Below, one piece after another: positions 53,156 through 60,865 of a stretch of 64,000 bases of DNA (position 1 is the first letter of the stretch; every line of letters begins with the position of its first letter). The stretch comes from Flavobacterium succinicans (GTDB taxonomy: Bacteria > Bacteroidota > Bacteroidia > Flavobacteriales > Flavobacteriaceae), in NCBI RefSeq assembly GCF_001662485.1, contig NZ_JMTM01000053.1, positions 62,001-126,000 of the forward strand, in the 5' to 3' direction. The translations under genes and the position numbers were made by a program. The notes beneath the pieces were generated by a model. It did not search any database and was not told the origin of the DNA. It saw nothing but the letters and a program-made list of their open reading frames with translations.

Positions 53156-54711
53156 CAAAACAAATCTTTATCAGTTGTAATGTATGCCACGTTTCCAATA
53201 CTTATGCGACTAACCAAAACTTTAAAACTATGTAACCGCTTCATAAAGTTTGACTTGTTTACTGGTCTGAAACCGTCTTCAATACAAAAACTTTTATACT
53301 GGTTGTATAAAGTACTTATAGTGGTATATTCTGTTGAGGTGCTATATTCAAACTCATCAATAAACATTTTTACACTATCACTTTGTTTTTCGTAATTGCT
53401 TCGGGCGTTTTCTATTGCTTCGCATTTGCTGAAATTCTTTTGCTCCAGTACCCTGTCAAGTCCTTGCAAAATCCAATTAAACACTCCCGATAATTCGTTA
53501 TTAATTATCTTTTGCGGTAACTGTTTGTCCTGTTTGCTTTCGGGTATAGTAACATCAAAACCAATAATTAAAAACCGTCTGAAATAAGCGTTTGTATGTT
53601 CTACGTCTTTGGGTAACTCGTTACAGTTAAAAATTAGTTTTGCATACTCGTTTAAAATAAACGGCTCTCCATAGGGCAAACGTGCTTCTATTGGTTCGCC
53701 CGATGCCATTTGTTTGAAAATATCAGTTTCTAGTTTGCCGTTTATCTCACTTGCATAGTTTACCAGTTTATTTGCGATTTTTGCCCTAAAATAACCGTTA
53801 TCATTCGTTAAACTTTGCAATGAATAGTTGCTTATGTTTTCAGTCCCTAAAAGGGCGTTAAGTATCTCAAAAAACACACTTTTGCCATTTGCTCCAGTAC
53901 CGTATAAGATTAACATTTTTTCAAGTTTCAAAACACTTGGTTTAATGAAAATGTAACCGCAATACTCGGCAAAAACTCTTTGTTTATCCTTATCGGGCAA
54001 AACCTCATCTAAATACTTTTGAAATAGTGGTGCGGTGGCTTCGGGTTCATACTCAAACGGCAACTGGTGGGTAATAAAATCTTTGCTTTCAAAATCTCTC
54101 AACCCTCTTTTTGTTGGTGTAATCTCAAAAGTGCCATTCTGCAAATTGATTAATACATTATTTTTCTTGGTCTTTGGTGTAGGCAAATAAGCATCTGCCA
54201 TAAACTGTTTGAATAACTCATCTTTAAACGTATGAATTTTACATTTGAATTTTTCAACTCCCATTTTTAAAGCTACGTTACCCAAAAAAGATTGAAAACA
54301 CTCCTTATCAATTTCGCTCCAGTAGCTACCATTATACAAATAAATAAAGCCGTTCTTCTTGCATAAACCCCATTTATTCGCAACTGCAATTTTTAAAAGT
54401 TGCTCGATACAAAGGATTAAAAAATGGTTTTTACTTAACTTAAATCTCTTTAATTTATCCGTTAAATCCTTAAACCTTGTTTGGTCTTCATCTGAAAGAG
54501 TACCGCTTACATTTAACTTGGTTTCAAGTGCTTTGTATTGTTTCAGAACGTCTGCGCTTTCAGGATATGCCAAAAGCATAAAATCAATTTGCCCAATACT
54601 TTTTGTTAGTTCCTGTAATATGTCATCGGTTGTATTTTGTATTGGTTCAATGCTATCCGTTAGCCGTAAAACATCATTATTAATAATGTTTTTTAATTTA
54701 TTTACTTCCAT
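53155..54711 (-). CDS. P4/D5-type phage-plasmid helicase-primase
   Basis: 518 residues. The N-terminal third is the D5_N type (about 90-230: CIEQLLKIAVANKWG, FIYLYNGSYW). A superfamily-3 helicase core follows, with Walker A GTGANGKS (271-278), a Walker-B-like segment KLIFNCNELPK and EAIENARSNYEKQSDSV toward the C-terminus. It should unwind the element at its origin after excision. The N-terminal prim-pol domain of P4 alpha seems to be missing; priming is likely supplied by the overlapping Toprim gene. It begins 3 bp after the winged-HTH stop. Confidence 0.88.
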   Translation of the reverse strand: MEVNKLKNIINNDVLRLTDSIEPIQNTTDDILQELTKSIGQIDFMLLAYPESADVLKQYKALETKLNVSGTLSDEDQTRFKDLTDKLKRFKLSKNHFLILCIEQLLKIAVANKWGLCKKNGFIYLYNGSYWSEIDKECFQSFLGNVALKMGVEKFKCKIHTFKDELFKQFMADAYLPTPKTKKNNVLINLQNGTFEITPTKRGLRDFESKDFITHQLPFEYEPEATAPLFQKYLDEVLPDKDKQRVFAEYCGYIFIKPSVLKLEKMLILYGTGANGKSVFFEILNALLGTENISNYSLQSLTNDNGYFRAKIANKLVNYASEINGKLETDIFKQMASGEPIEARLPYGEPFILNEYAKLIFNCNELPKDVEHTNAYFRRFLIIGFDVTIPESKQDKQLPQKIINNELSGVFNWILQGLDRVLEQKNFSKCEAIENARSNYEKQSDSVKMFIDEFEYSTSTEYTTISTLYNQYKSFCIEDGFRPVNKSNFMKRLHSFKVLVSRISIGNVAYITTDKDLF

Positions 54712-54714
54712 AGT

Positions 54715-55020
54715 CTAAAACATTTTTAATTGGTTCGACTTCGGAAATAACTCGGGGTTTGTGGTTAAATACCACGCACGAAAACCAGTAGACTTGCAAT
54801 GCTTCTTTACTATTTCATAAAGCAAACCTTGTTTCTCTAAATCTCGCTTATAACGACAAATAGACTTTTGCGGGACTCCTGTCGCTTCTGTTACCATTGA
54901 AGCGGTGGCGGTTTGTTGCTTTAAATATTCAAATATGGTTTTCTTTTGGTTTTGGGATTGCTTAACTTTGCCTTGTTCTAATCCATTAAAATCAAGGCTT
55001 TGCGTATTGGTAGTACTCAT
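54715..55020 (-). CDS. Small winged-helix DNA-binding protein
   Basis: 101 residues from the ATG at 55020. A wHTH segment (about 30-70: KTIFEYLKQQTATASMVTEATGVPQKSICRYKRDLEKQG) resembles elements' small regulators with a DNA-binding wing FRAWYLTTN. A longer frame adds 48 residues that overlap the upstream HTH gene and is rejected. It probably controls the replication genes that follow at once. Confidence 0.72.
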   Translation of the reverse strand: MSTTNTQSLDFNGLEQGKVKQSQNQKKTIFEYLKQQTATASMVTEATGVPQKSICRYKRDLEKQGLLYEIVKKHCKSTGFRAWYLTTNPELFPKSNQLKMF

Positions 55021-55025
55021 TGCCT

Positions 55026-55304
55026 TTATTTTTTTAACGGTTTTAAACATTGAAGTAATTCCGCTTTTTTGTAATATCTGCGGTTTCCAATTCCATAGGC
55101 TATAACTTTGCCCTTGTTTGTCCAATGAAATAACGTGCTGGAATTTATTTGTAGAAACTCGCACGTTTGCTCTCGGGTTAATAACTCATCAGGATTGTGA
55201 GTATTATTTGTTTCTTTTTTTTGCTCTAAAAATTCAAGTGTTTTTAAAGCAATTTTTTCAGTTAAAGCATCAACTGAAATCGGTGTTAAAATTAAATTGT
55301 GCAT
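55026..55304 (-). CDS. Helix-turn-helix protein, excisionase-like
   Basis: 92 residues. The C-terminal half has LLTREQTCEFLQINSSTLFHWTNKGKVIAYGIGNRRYYKKAEL, a MerR/Xis-type winged helix (residues about 42-84) where the second helix reads DNA and the wing contains NRRYY. Size and gene position, between the integrase block and the replication genes, suggest an excisionase or the first regulator of the element. A perfect palindrome lies upstream. Confidence 0.8.
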   Translation of the reverse strand: MHNLILTPISVDALTEKIALKTLEFLEQKKETNNTHNPDELLTREQTCEFLQINSSTLFHWTNKGKVIAYGIGNRRYYKKAELLQCLKPLKK

Positions 55305-55361
55305 CTTTTTACATTTAAAAGTTTACACAAACCACGTGAGGTATTTTAAAAGGTTTTTTTA

Positions 55362-55382
55362 AGGTACGTACCTGAAAGTACC
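55362..55382. promoter_or_regulatory. Palindromic operator candidate upstream of the HTH gene
   Basis: AGGTACGTACCT (55362-55373) is a perfect 12-bp palindrome, followed by a half-copy GTACC at 55378-55382. It lies 58 bp upstream of the HTH gene ATG, just beyond the 3' end of the 812-residue gene. Confidence 0.5.
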
Positions 55383-55385
55383 ATA

Positions 55386-57824
55386 CTAATTTGAAGAGTA
55401 TTTTTTTTCAATGAAACTAACAACTGCCTGATTATAATTTGACAGTTCTTTAATCTTATCTTTCCAATCTTTACCAAAACTTACATTAATTGATTTTTCG
55501 TTGTTTAAATCTATATCAATGAAATGTCTGTAAAAACTTTGTCCAGTTGTATTTGTTTTATTACTACCTATTTTTTCAATTTCATTTCTTATAAATGCTC
55601 CTTCAATATTTTTTGGAGGTTGCTCTCCATTTGCATTTAATTCAATCCAGTATAACAATGCGTACCATTTTTCTGATATTTTTTTTTGTTTAGCCTCATT
55701 AGGAATATTGTTTTCAGTTTGTTGAGGTTGTATAATACTTTTACATACTTCTCGTATCTCGATACACTTGGAATAAATTTTATCAACTTTTAAGCTTTCA
55801 ATATATTCCGAATTCTTACTTCTATTTTTAAATCCTATTTCTAACAGATGACTGATTTTGTTATCGGTATAATGAAAGTATTCAAGCTTTGCACTTACAC
55901 TCCCCGAAGACTTCCCACCCTTTGAGTTAACATATTCATACTGATAAAAAATTAACGGATTCGGTTTTGGTATTAATAAGTATTCGTTTCTTTTAATTTC
56001 AAAACTATCGATTATCTCAATCAACTTTTTCGCTTCAATTTTTGCAAAATCATTAAGGCTATTTTCTAAGAAATATTGCTTTAATTTTTCAATATCAAAT
56101 AAAGGTTCATCTGAACACACTAAAAAAATTTCTTTTATTTTCAGATTATTTACTAAGCATAACCTTTTATAAAAATAATCTATCTGCAAATTAAGTTTTA
56201 AAAGAATATTAGTTTCTTGCTTAACTGCTTTTGTTTCAAGTTCGTTTATTAAAGCTAACTCTTTAAAATCAATTGCTTTTTCTAAATCGTTTTTAACATT
56301 TTCAAAGTGACTTTTCAAAGGACTTTTATAAATATCAATGGTTAAAACATCATTGAGATTATAAACACAATTACCAAATAATGAGATGCAATAATCTTTA
56401 ATATCATTTGCTTTTTGAAACTGCTTATTTCTTATGTAATGTTTGACAATTTCAGAATAGTACTTAATAGAATCTAACCTTCGTAAAATCTCATTTTCTT
56501 GTATGTGTATTGATGTTTTAAAACCAGCATTATTTGTTTTTTTATAACCGCTTACCGCTTTGAATAAACCCATTAAATCCTGTGCCAAAAAGAGTAAATA
56601 TTTATTATAAGTACTTAATTTATCTTGTGTTTCAGCATCATAACTTTTATTAGCTAAAAGGTTTCTATCTATATTCTTAAACCATTCATTAAAATTATTA
56701 CCTAAATAAATATTATTTGGTGTTCCGTCTTCATTTCGTTTAATCATTACCTCATCAAAATGATTTTCGTTGTATGATTCTAAGTAAATATCTATCTCGT
56801 TATCTTGTTGAGGTTGTTCAATTGATACCCTTAAATCTGTTTGGGGTTTAATTTTATTTAAATTCTTTTCTTTTGCTTTTTTCTTTAAAAATTTAAGAAT
56901 AAGTCTAATTGAGTTTTTTAAATTGTGTGAGTTAAAAACAAACTCATCAAATGAAAGATTTTTAAACAAATTAATTACATACATCACATCGGGTCTTACC
57001 TCCTCAACTGCAACATATCCATTTTCATTTTCTTCGCTTACATAGAAAAAATCATCGATTGTACCCTCTGCAAAATAGAGATTACCATAATCGAAATCAT
57101 TAATATTAATTACTTGAAATTTGTTTTTTTTATGCAATAAATCATCAGGAATACATTTTATAGAATTAATAAGATTAAAGTAAAACTCGTAGTTGTTTTT
57201 TTCATCTAAAATAAAATGACTAGTATCGTAATCAATATGAATTTTTAAATGATTAGATAACCTACTCTCGTATAGTAATTCATACTCCTTTAAACTCAAC
57301 ACAATCGGTTGATAGTAGTCCTTAATAGAAACTTTCTTTATCAAACTAAAATTCTGAAAAGCATCTTTAACCTTTTCAGAATTTGAGTTTTTCAATTCGG
57401 TTAAAATTCTCAACTCTTCTAATTTTTTTAATGCTTCATTATACCAATTTATAAATGAAGCCTTTAAATCGGTGTTTTCAATCTGTAAAATACCAAAACC
57501 ATACATAATAGCTTTTTTGGTAAAGTTTAGCCAATTAAAGCTATTATTGGGCGTATACTCATTGTACAAATTGTATTGATTTTGGATATACTCAATAAAT
57601 TCAGATTGATTCGTTAAGGTTCTTAATTTACTGTAAAAATGTAATCCATTTGCGTGCAACAAACTATTTACTGCCCGAATAAAATCTTCTTTATTTTCAA
57701 AATCGTTTTCAAGTTTTTGATAAGCCTGTTTGATTCTGTTTTTATTTGTATCACTAAAGTAAAATAGTCCCTTTTCAAAAACCATTTCTTTAAAAATTTG
57801 GTCTTTTTCTTTTTCTGAAATCAT
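55386..57824 (-). CDS. Large element protein of unknown function, next to the integrase
   Basis: 812 residues from the ATG at 57824, preferred over a TTG at 57875. The protein is hydrophilic, rich in K, N, E and aromatic residues, mostly helical in appearance, without signal peptide, membrane helix or nucleotide-binding motif. A C-terminal block (about 720-812) reads KWYALLYWIELN, GQSFYRHFIDIDLNNEKSI and FGKDWKDKIKELSNYNQAVVSFIEKKY; I think similar tails occur in other integrase-adjacent proteins of Bacteroidota elements. The remaining 700 residues may be element-specific. It could be an accessory recombination, host-interference or defence protein; nothing settles this. Confidence 0.65.
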   Translation of the reverse strand: MISEKEKDQIFKEMVFEKGLFYFSDTNKNRIKQAYQKLENDFENKEDFIRAVNSLLHANGLHFYSKLRTLTNQSEFIEYIQNQYNLYNEYTPNNSFNWLNFTKKAIMYGFGILQIENTDLKASFINWYNEALKKLEELRILTELKNSNSEKVKDAFQNFSLIKKVSIKDYYQPIVLSLKEYELLYESRLSNHLKIHIDYDTSHFILDEKNNYEFYFNLINSIKCIPDDLLHKKNKFQVININDFDYGNLYFAEGTIDDFFYVSEENENGYVAVEEVRPDVMYVINLFKNLSFDEFVFNSHNLKNSIRLILKFLKKKAKEKNLNKIKPQTDLRVSIEQPQQDNEIDIYLESYNENHFDEVMIKRNEDGTPNNIYLGNNFNEWFKNIDRNLLANKSYDAETQDKLSTYNKYLLFLAQDLMGLFKAVSGYKKTNNAGFKTSIHIQENEILRRLDSIKYYSEIVKHYIRNKQFQKANDIKDYCISLFGNCVYNLNDVLTIDIYKSPLKSHFENVKNDLEKAIDFKELALINELETKAVKQETNILLKLNLQIDYFYKRLCLVNNLKIKEIFLVCSDEPLFDIEKLKQYFLENSLNDFAKIEAKKLIEIIDSFEIKRNEYLLIPKPNPLIFYQYEYVNSKGGKSSGSVSAKLEYFHYTDNKISHLLEIGFKNRSKNSEYIESLKVDKIYSKCIEIREVCKSIIQPQQTENNIPNEAKQKKISEKWYALLYWIELNANGEQPPKNIEGAFIRNEIEKIGSNKTNTTGQSFYRHFIDIDLNNEKSINVSFGKDWKDKIKELSNYNQAVVSFIEKKYSSN

Positions 57825-57885
57825 ATTTTGTAATAAATAATGTATGTAATGTACCAAATGCACGTTAAAAAACAATCTTTTTTTC

Positions 57886-59145
57886 TTAAAAATAGTTAGT
57901 CAGTTCCATTGCAATATCCTTATTGCTTTTGCCTATGTAGTTTAAAAACATTGCTTCTGTGCTATGTCCAGTAACATAAATCAAAAACGAGGTGGGTATA
58001 ATTCCATAATTATTTGTAGCAAAAGAACGTCTTCCGATGTGAGAAGTTACAAGGTCGCATTTTTCAAAAACTCCAGTTTCTTTGCGATAAATTCCGCTTT
58101 CGGGTGCGGTTTCAGAAATTACACTTCCATTAACCTTTTGAGTTATCTTTGCTTCTCTACATACAATTTTAATATAGTCATTGTATTTTTGGTCTGAAAT
58201 TGCTCTCGGAAACTCTCCATTTCTTTTGCTTAAAATATCCATTACTTTTTGTGATAATGGTACGGTCATTTCTTTGCCAGTTTTCTTTTGAGTAAACTCA
58301 ATCAAAGGCTTTAAAACACCCTCTTTATTCTTTTCAAAACGTATCATTTCTTTTGTAAATCTCATAAAGTCTGAAACCCTTTGCCCTGTATAACAAGAAA
58401 TCAAAAGCCAGTCCCTCGCATTGTCTAAATGTTCAACTAAACCGCTAGTTTTTTCAATTGCTTCTAATTCGTTTACAGTCAAATAAATGCTTTCAATTTT
58501 ATGATATTTCACTTTGATACTGTCTAACTGGTAACTGGTTTCAAGTCCGTTAGATTTTGCGTGTTTACAAATGGTTTTAATAAATCGAATTGTTCTTGCT
58601 ATGGTGTTTGGTGCATAACCATTCGACAAACAATAATTTTCAAAATGAGTTTTAAAGTTTGTATCAATATCGGTAAGTAAAAGATTTTTTTTGTAGTGGC
58701 TTTGATACCTTGTTAAAAGCTGTTTAATAACATTACATTTCTTAATTGTGCTTTCGGTTACTTCGGTACGTTTCGCATCAATGTAATGAAGTAAGTATTT
58801 ATTAAGTTCCGTTGGTAGCTTTTCGGCTTGTTGAGGTGGGTTGTAATAATAGTCAATTTGAGTTTGTAACCATTCTTTGTTTATCTCATCAGGATTAACA
58901 GAATTAAACGCATTTAAAACGTGGTTTTCAATTTTATTAAGTTCGGTGTTAACTTCAGTTTGTCTGTTTGAAATATCAATATCCTTTGACTTCTTTTTGT
59001 GTTGCTTATTCCAGTAATCTTTTAAAACTTCAAACTTTGTGTTTGCTCCAAAAACAAAATCAGTATCATTGAAACGATACAATAACCTCAAATGTAAATT
59101 TGCTTTTTCTTTAGTTGAGCGATACAAAAAATTAACCGTTGCCAT
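57886..59145 (-). CDS. Tyrosine recombinase (integrase)
   Basis: 419 residues. An N-terminal arm-binding domain (about 1-100), a SAM-like core-binding domain (about 110-215) and a catalytic domain with R256 (CYTGQRVSDF), K-beta segment KKTGKEMTVPL, H369-x-x-R372 (HIGRRSF), H394 (VTGHSTEAMF) and the nucleophile Y403 (LNYIG). All six catalytic positions are present. It would integrate the element by a 14-bp overlap into tRNA-Ala. Its own promoter is at the far right end of the element. Confidence 0.95.
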   Translation of the reverse strand: MATVNFLYRSTKEKANLHLRLLYRFNDTDFVFGANTKFEVLKDYWNKQHKKKSKDIDISNRQTEVNTELNKIENHVLNAFNSVNPDEINKEWLQTQIDYYYNPPQQAEKLPTELNKYLLHYIDAKRTEVTESTIKKCNVIKQLLTRYQSHYKKNLLLTDIDTNFKTHFENYCLSNGYAPNTIARTIRFIKTICKHAKSNGLETSYQLDSIKVKYHKIESIYLTVNELEAIEKTSGLVEHLDNARDWLLISCYTGQRVSDFMRFTKEMIRFEKNKEGVLKPLIEFTQKKTGKEMTVPLSQKVMDILSKRNGEFPRAISDQKYNDYIKIVCREAKITQKVNGSVISETAPESGIYRKETGVFEKCDLVTSHIGRRSFATNNYGIIPTSFLIYVTGHSTEAMFLNYIGKSNKDIAMELTNYF

Positions 59146-59165
59146 AAATTGAAATTTTAGTCATA

Positions 59166-59173
59166 CAAATATA
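59166..59173 (-). promoter_or_regulatory. -7 promoter element for the integrase
   Basis: Minus-strand TATATTTG fits TAnnTTTG, 21 bp upstream of the integrase ATG and next to the right arm sites. Confidence 0.6.
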
Positions 59174-59180
59174 AATAATC

Positions 59181-59198
59181 TGTACGGCATTTGTACGG
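59181..59198. promoter_or_regulatory. Right arm-type recombinase sites
   Basis: TGTACGG (59181-59187) and TGTACGG (59192-59198), 11 bp apart, overlapping the expected -33 region of the integrase promoter. CAAATTG/CAATTTG (59206-59222) follows as a perfect 7-bp inverted repeat. Confidence 0.5.
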
Positions 59199-59244
59199 CT
59201 AAATGCAAATTGTTTCAATTTGTTGCAAACTAAATAAAAAACAA

Positions 59245-59252
59245 TATATTTG
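59245..59252 (+). promoter_or_regulatory. Rightward -7 element inside the element's right end
   Basis: TATATTTG on the plus strand, pointing toward attR. No gene lies between it and the terminator at 59353-59394. Confidence 0.4.
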
Positions 59253-59317
59253 TAAAAGCTTGTAAATATTGATTTTAAAATAAAATATTATGCTTTTTAT
59301 AGGGATTCAGAAAACAG

Positions 59318-59325
59318 TAACTTTG
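59318..59325 (+). promoter_or_regulatory. Second rightward -7 element, 13 bp before attR
   Basis: TAACTTTG fits TAnnTTTG. With the terminator at 59353-59394 it would give an RNA of about 60 nt that includes the tRNA 3' copy. Confidence 0.4.
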
Positions 59326-59338
59326 CATTTATAGTAGT

Positions 59339-59352
59339 CCCATCTTCTCCAC
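59339..59352 (+). mobile_element. attR of the tRNA-Ala element
   Basis: CCCATCTTCTCCAC, identical to the tRNA 3' end (50522-50535); sequence identity ends on both sides. Confidence 0.85.
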
Positions 59353-59394
59353 AAAAAAGCCTTAGAAACTTATGTTTTTAAGGCTTTTTTTTAT
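59353..59394 (+). terminator. Displaced original tRNA terminator
   Basis: AAAAAAGCCTTA (59353-59364) pairs with TAAGGCTTTTTT (59379-59390). It follows attR directly, so it was probably the tRNA-Ala terminator before insertion. Confidence 0.85.
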
Positions 59395-59448
59395 TTTTAT
59401 CTCAAAAGCAAAAAAGGAGTTCTTTTTGATTCGCCTTTTCTTTTAACT

Positions 59449-59862
59449 TTATAATTCTTTTATTTGTAGCCCATAATAATCAACAGTACAAATCCACGCT
59501 ATTATAGCAAAATCGTTCTCCCAAACCATTTTGATTTCACTGCTGTTTGTCTTTATTGTTAAATCCATCATTTCGAAATCTTCAATTGATTTACATAGGG
59601 ATGATATAACTGATTCATCCGTTTTTGGCTCAGTAAATTTGAAATCATAAAACTGTAAAGCCTTTTTCAACTCGCGATATACTTTTGCATAAGCGACGGT
59701 GTTAGGCTTCATAATCAGGGCGTCTTGTTTAACACCTGAAATATACCATTGACCTATTATTGCTTTTTTTCCTAGTTTTTCACTTGAATGGTAATCTGTT
59801 GATTGAGCAAAAGCATTTGCTGCCAAAAACAATATGAATGTTGTAATAAGTGTTTTTACCAT
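59449..59862 (-). CDS. Small secreted protein of unknown function
   Basis: 137 residues with signal peptide MVKTLITTFILFLAANAFAQ. The mature part has IIGQWYISGVKQDALIMKPN, a lone cysteine region SSLCKSIEDFEMMDLTI and an ending WICTVDYYGLQI, with a beta-rich pattern. I do not recognise the family. It is a single gene just outside attR. Confidence 0.65.
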   Translation of the reverse strand: MVKTLITTFILFLAANAFAQSTDYHSSEKLGKKAIIGQWYISGVKQDALIMKPNTVAYAKVYRELKKALQFYDFKFTEPKTDESVISSLCKSIEDFEMMDLTIKTNSSEIKMVWENDFAIIAWICTVDYYGLQIKEL

Positions 59863-59997
59863 TTTCTTTTATTTTAAAGATAATTAAAATTACTACAATT
59901 TAGGTAAATACCTAATCACTAAATTTAGTGATATTTTAAATTTATCCTTGTTAAACTAAAATGTAAAAACATCTTATGAAAAACAAAAAGTCCTGTC

Positions 59998-60068
59998 TAG
60001 CCCTGATCGCAGCGGCATCCTTTGCTTTTTTCCTTTAAAAAAGCAAAGATATAGCGTAGAGCAGGTCG
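59998..60068 (+). repeat. Dispersed structured repeat, copy D
   Basis: Flanks TAGCCCTGATCGCAGCGGC and GATATAGCGTAGAGCAGG. Core: perfect 12-bp stem CTTTGCTTTTTT/AAAAAAGCAAAG with loop CCTTT, the same loop as copy C. The 253-bp spacer it sits in holds no gene. Confidence 0.8.
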
Positions 60069-60115
60069 AGGCGTGGTTATGGAAAGGAGAGGATCTGCTC
60101 TAAAAAGGAAACAAT

Positions 60116-60865
60116 TTATTTGTAGTTTATAGGCCCTACATGATTCATCACGCGTACGATTTTGGCTTTTCGATTGTTGATGTAAGAAGACGAACTTGTG
60201 GCTTTGTATTTGCGTGGGTTGGGTAAAATAGCGGCTATTCCTGCGGCTTGCATTTTGGTCAAACTCGACGCGTCTTTTCGGTACCAATATTCTGTCGCAG
60301 CATGGGCGCCATACACCCCATCACCCATTTCGATGCTGTTCAAATAGACTTCCATAATGCGTTTTTTACCCCAAATGATTTCGATTAGTACGGTAAAATA
60401 AGCTTCTAATCCTTTGCGCAAGTAACTTCTTCCTTGCCATAAAAAGACATTTTTGGCAGTTTGCTGCGAAATAGTGCTTCCTCCTTTTATTTTACGGCCT
60501 CTTTCGTTGCTTTTATAGGCTTTTTGCATCGCCAAAAAATCAAATCCATTGTGGGTCAAAAAGGTTCCGTCTTCACTAGCGATTACGGCTTTTTGTAAAT
60601 TCATTGAAATGTTTTCGATGGGTTCCCAATCATGGCTAAAATGATTCTCTTTTCCATCGGCTACATTTTCAAAAAAACGAATCACCATAAGCGGCGTAAA
60701 TGGAACGGGAACGAATTTAAACACCACCACACTAAAGATAGAAAGCCCAAAAAACCAAAGCATGGCTTTGAAAAGAAAGCGTTTCACTTTACTTCCAAAA
60801 CTAGTTTCTTGCTTCTTTACCGGTTTTTTTGGAGTTGCTTTTTTTGAGGTAATCTTGGTTGCCAT
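60116..60865 (-). CDS. mtgA: Monofunctional peptidoglycan transglycosylase
   Basis: 249 residues from the ATG at 60865, which overlaps the preceding stop (TAATG). A basic N-terminus (KKATPKKPVKK), one membrane anchor (about 38-60) and a GT51 glycosyltransferase domain with catalytic EDGTFLTHNGFD, GGSTISQQTAKN, KRIMEVYLNSIEMGDGVYG, in the family order. No transpeptidase domain follows. It polymerises lipid II glycan strands. A longer frame upstream overlaps the oxidoreductase and is rejected. Confidence 0.94.
   Translation of the reverse strand: MATKITSKKATPKKPVKKQETSFGSKVKRFLFKAMLWFFGLSIFSVVVFKFVPVPFTPLMVIRFFENVADGKENHFSHDWEPIENISMNLQKAVIASEDGTFLTHNGFDFLAMQKAYKSNERGRKIKGGSTISQQTAKNVFLWQGRSYLRKGLEAYFTVLIEIIWGKKRIMEVYLNSIEMGDGVYGAHAATEYWYRKDASSLTKMQAAGIAAILPNPRKYKATSSSSYINNRKAKIVRVMNHVGPINYK

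Larger units (their letters stand above)
50522..59352. mobile_element. 8.8 kb integrated element in tRNA-Ala(GGC)
   Basis: Bounded by the 14-bp tRNA repeat and holding a tyrosine recombinase at its right end. All eight genes run on the minus strand, in transcription order: integrase, 812-residue unknown, HTH (excisionase-like), winged HTH, D5-type helicase-primase, zinc/Toprim protein, DUF4468 secreted protein and a 195-residue unknown. There is no capsid, terminase, relaxase, coupling-protein or type IV secretion gene. It thus resembles a small satellite or integrative replicon relying on another element for transfer. Confidence 0.85.

Noticed and set aside
50522..59352. Integrative conjugative element or prophage
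   Set aside because: No relaxase, coupling protein, tra, capsid, terminase or tail gene can be read in the region; only integration, regulation, replication and two cargo genes.
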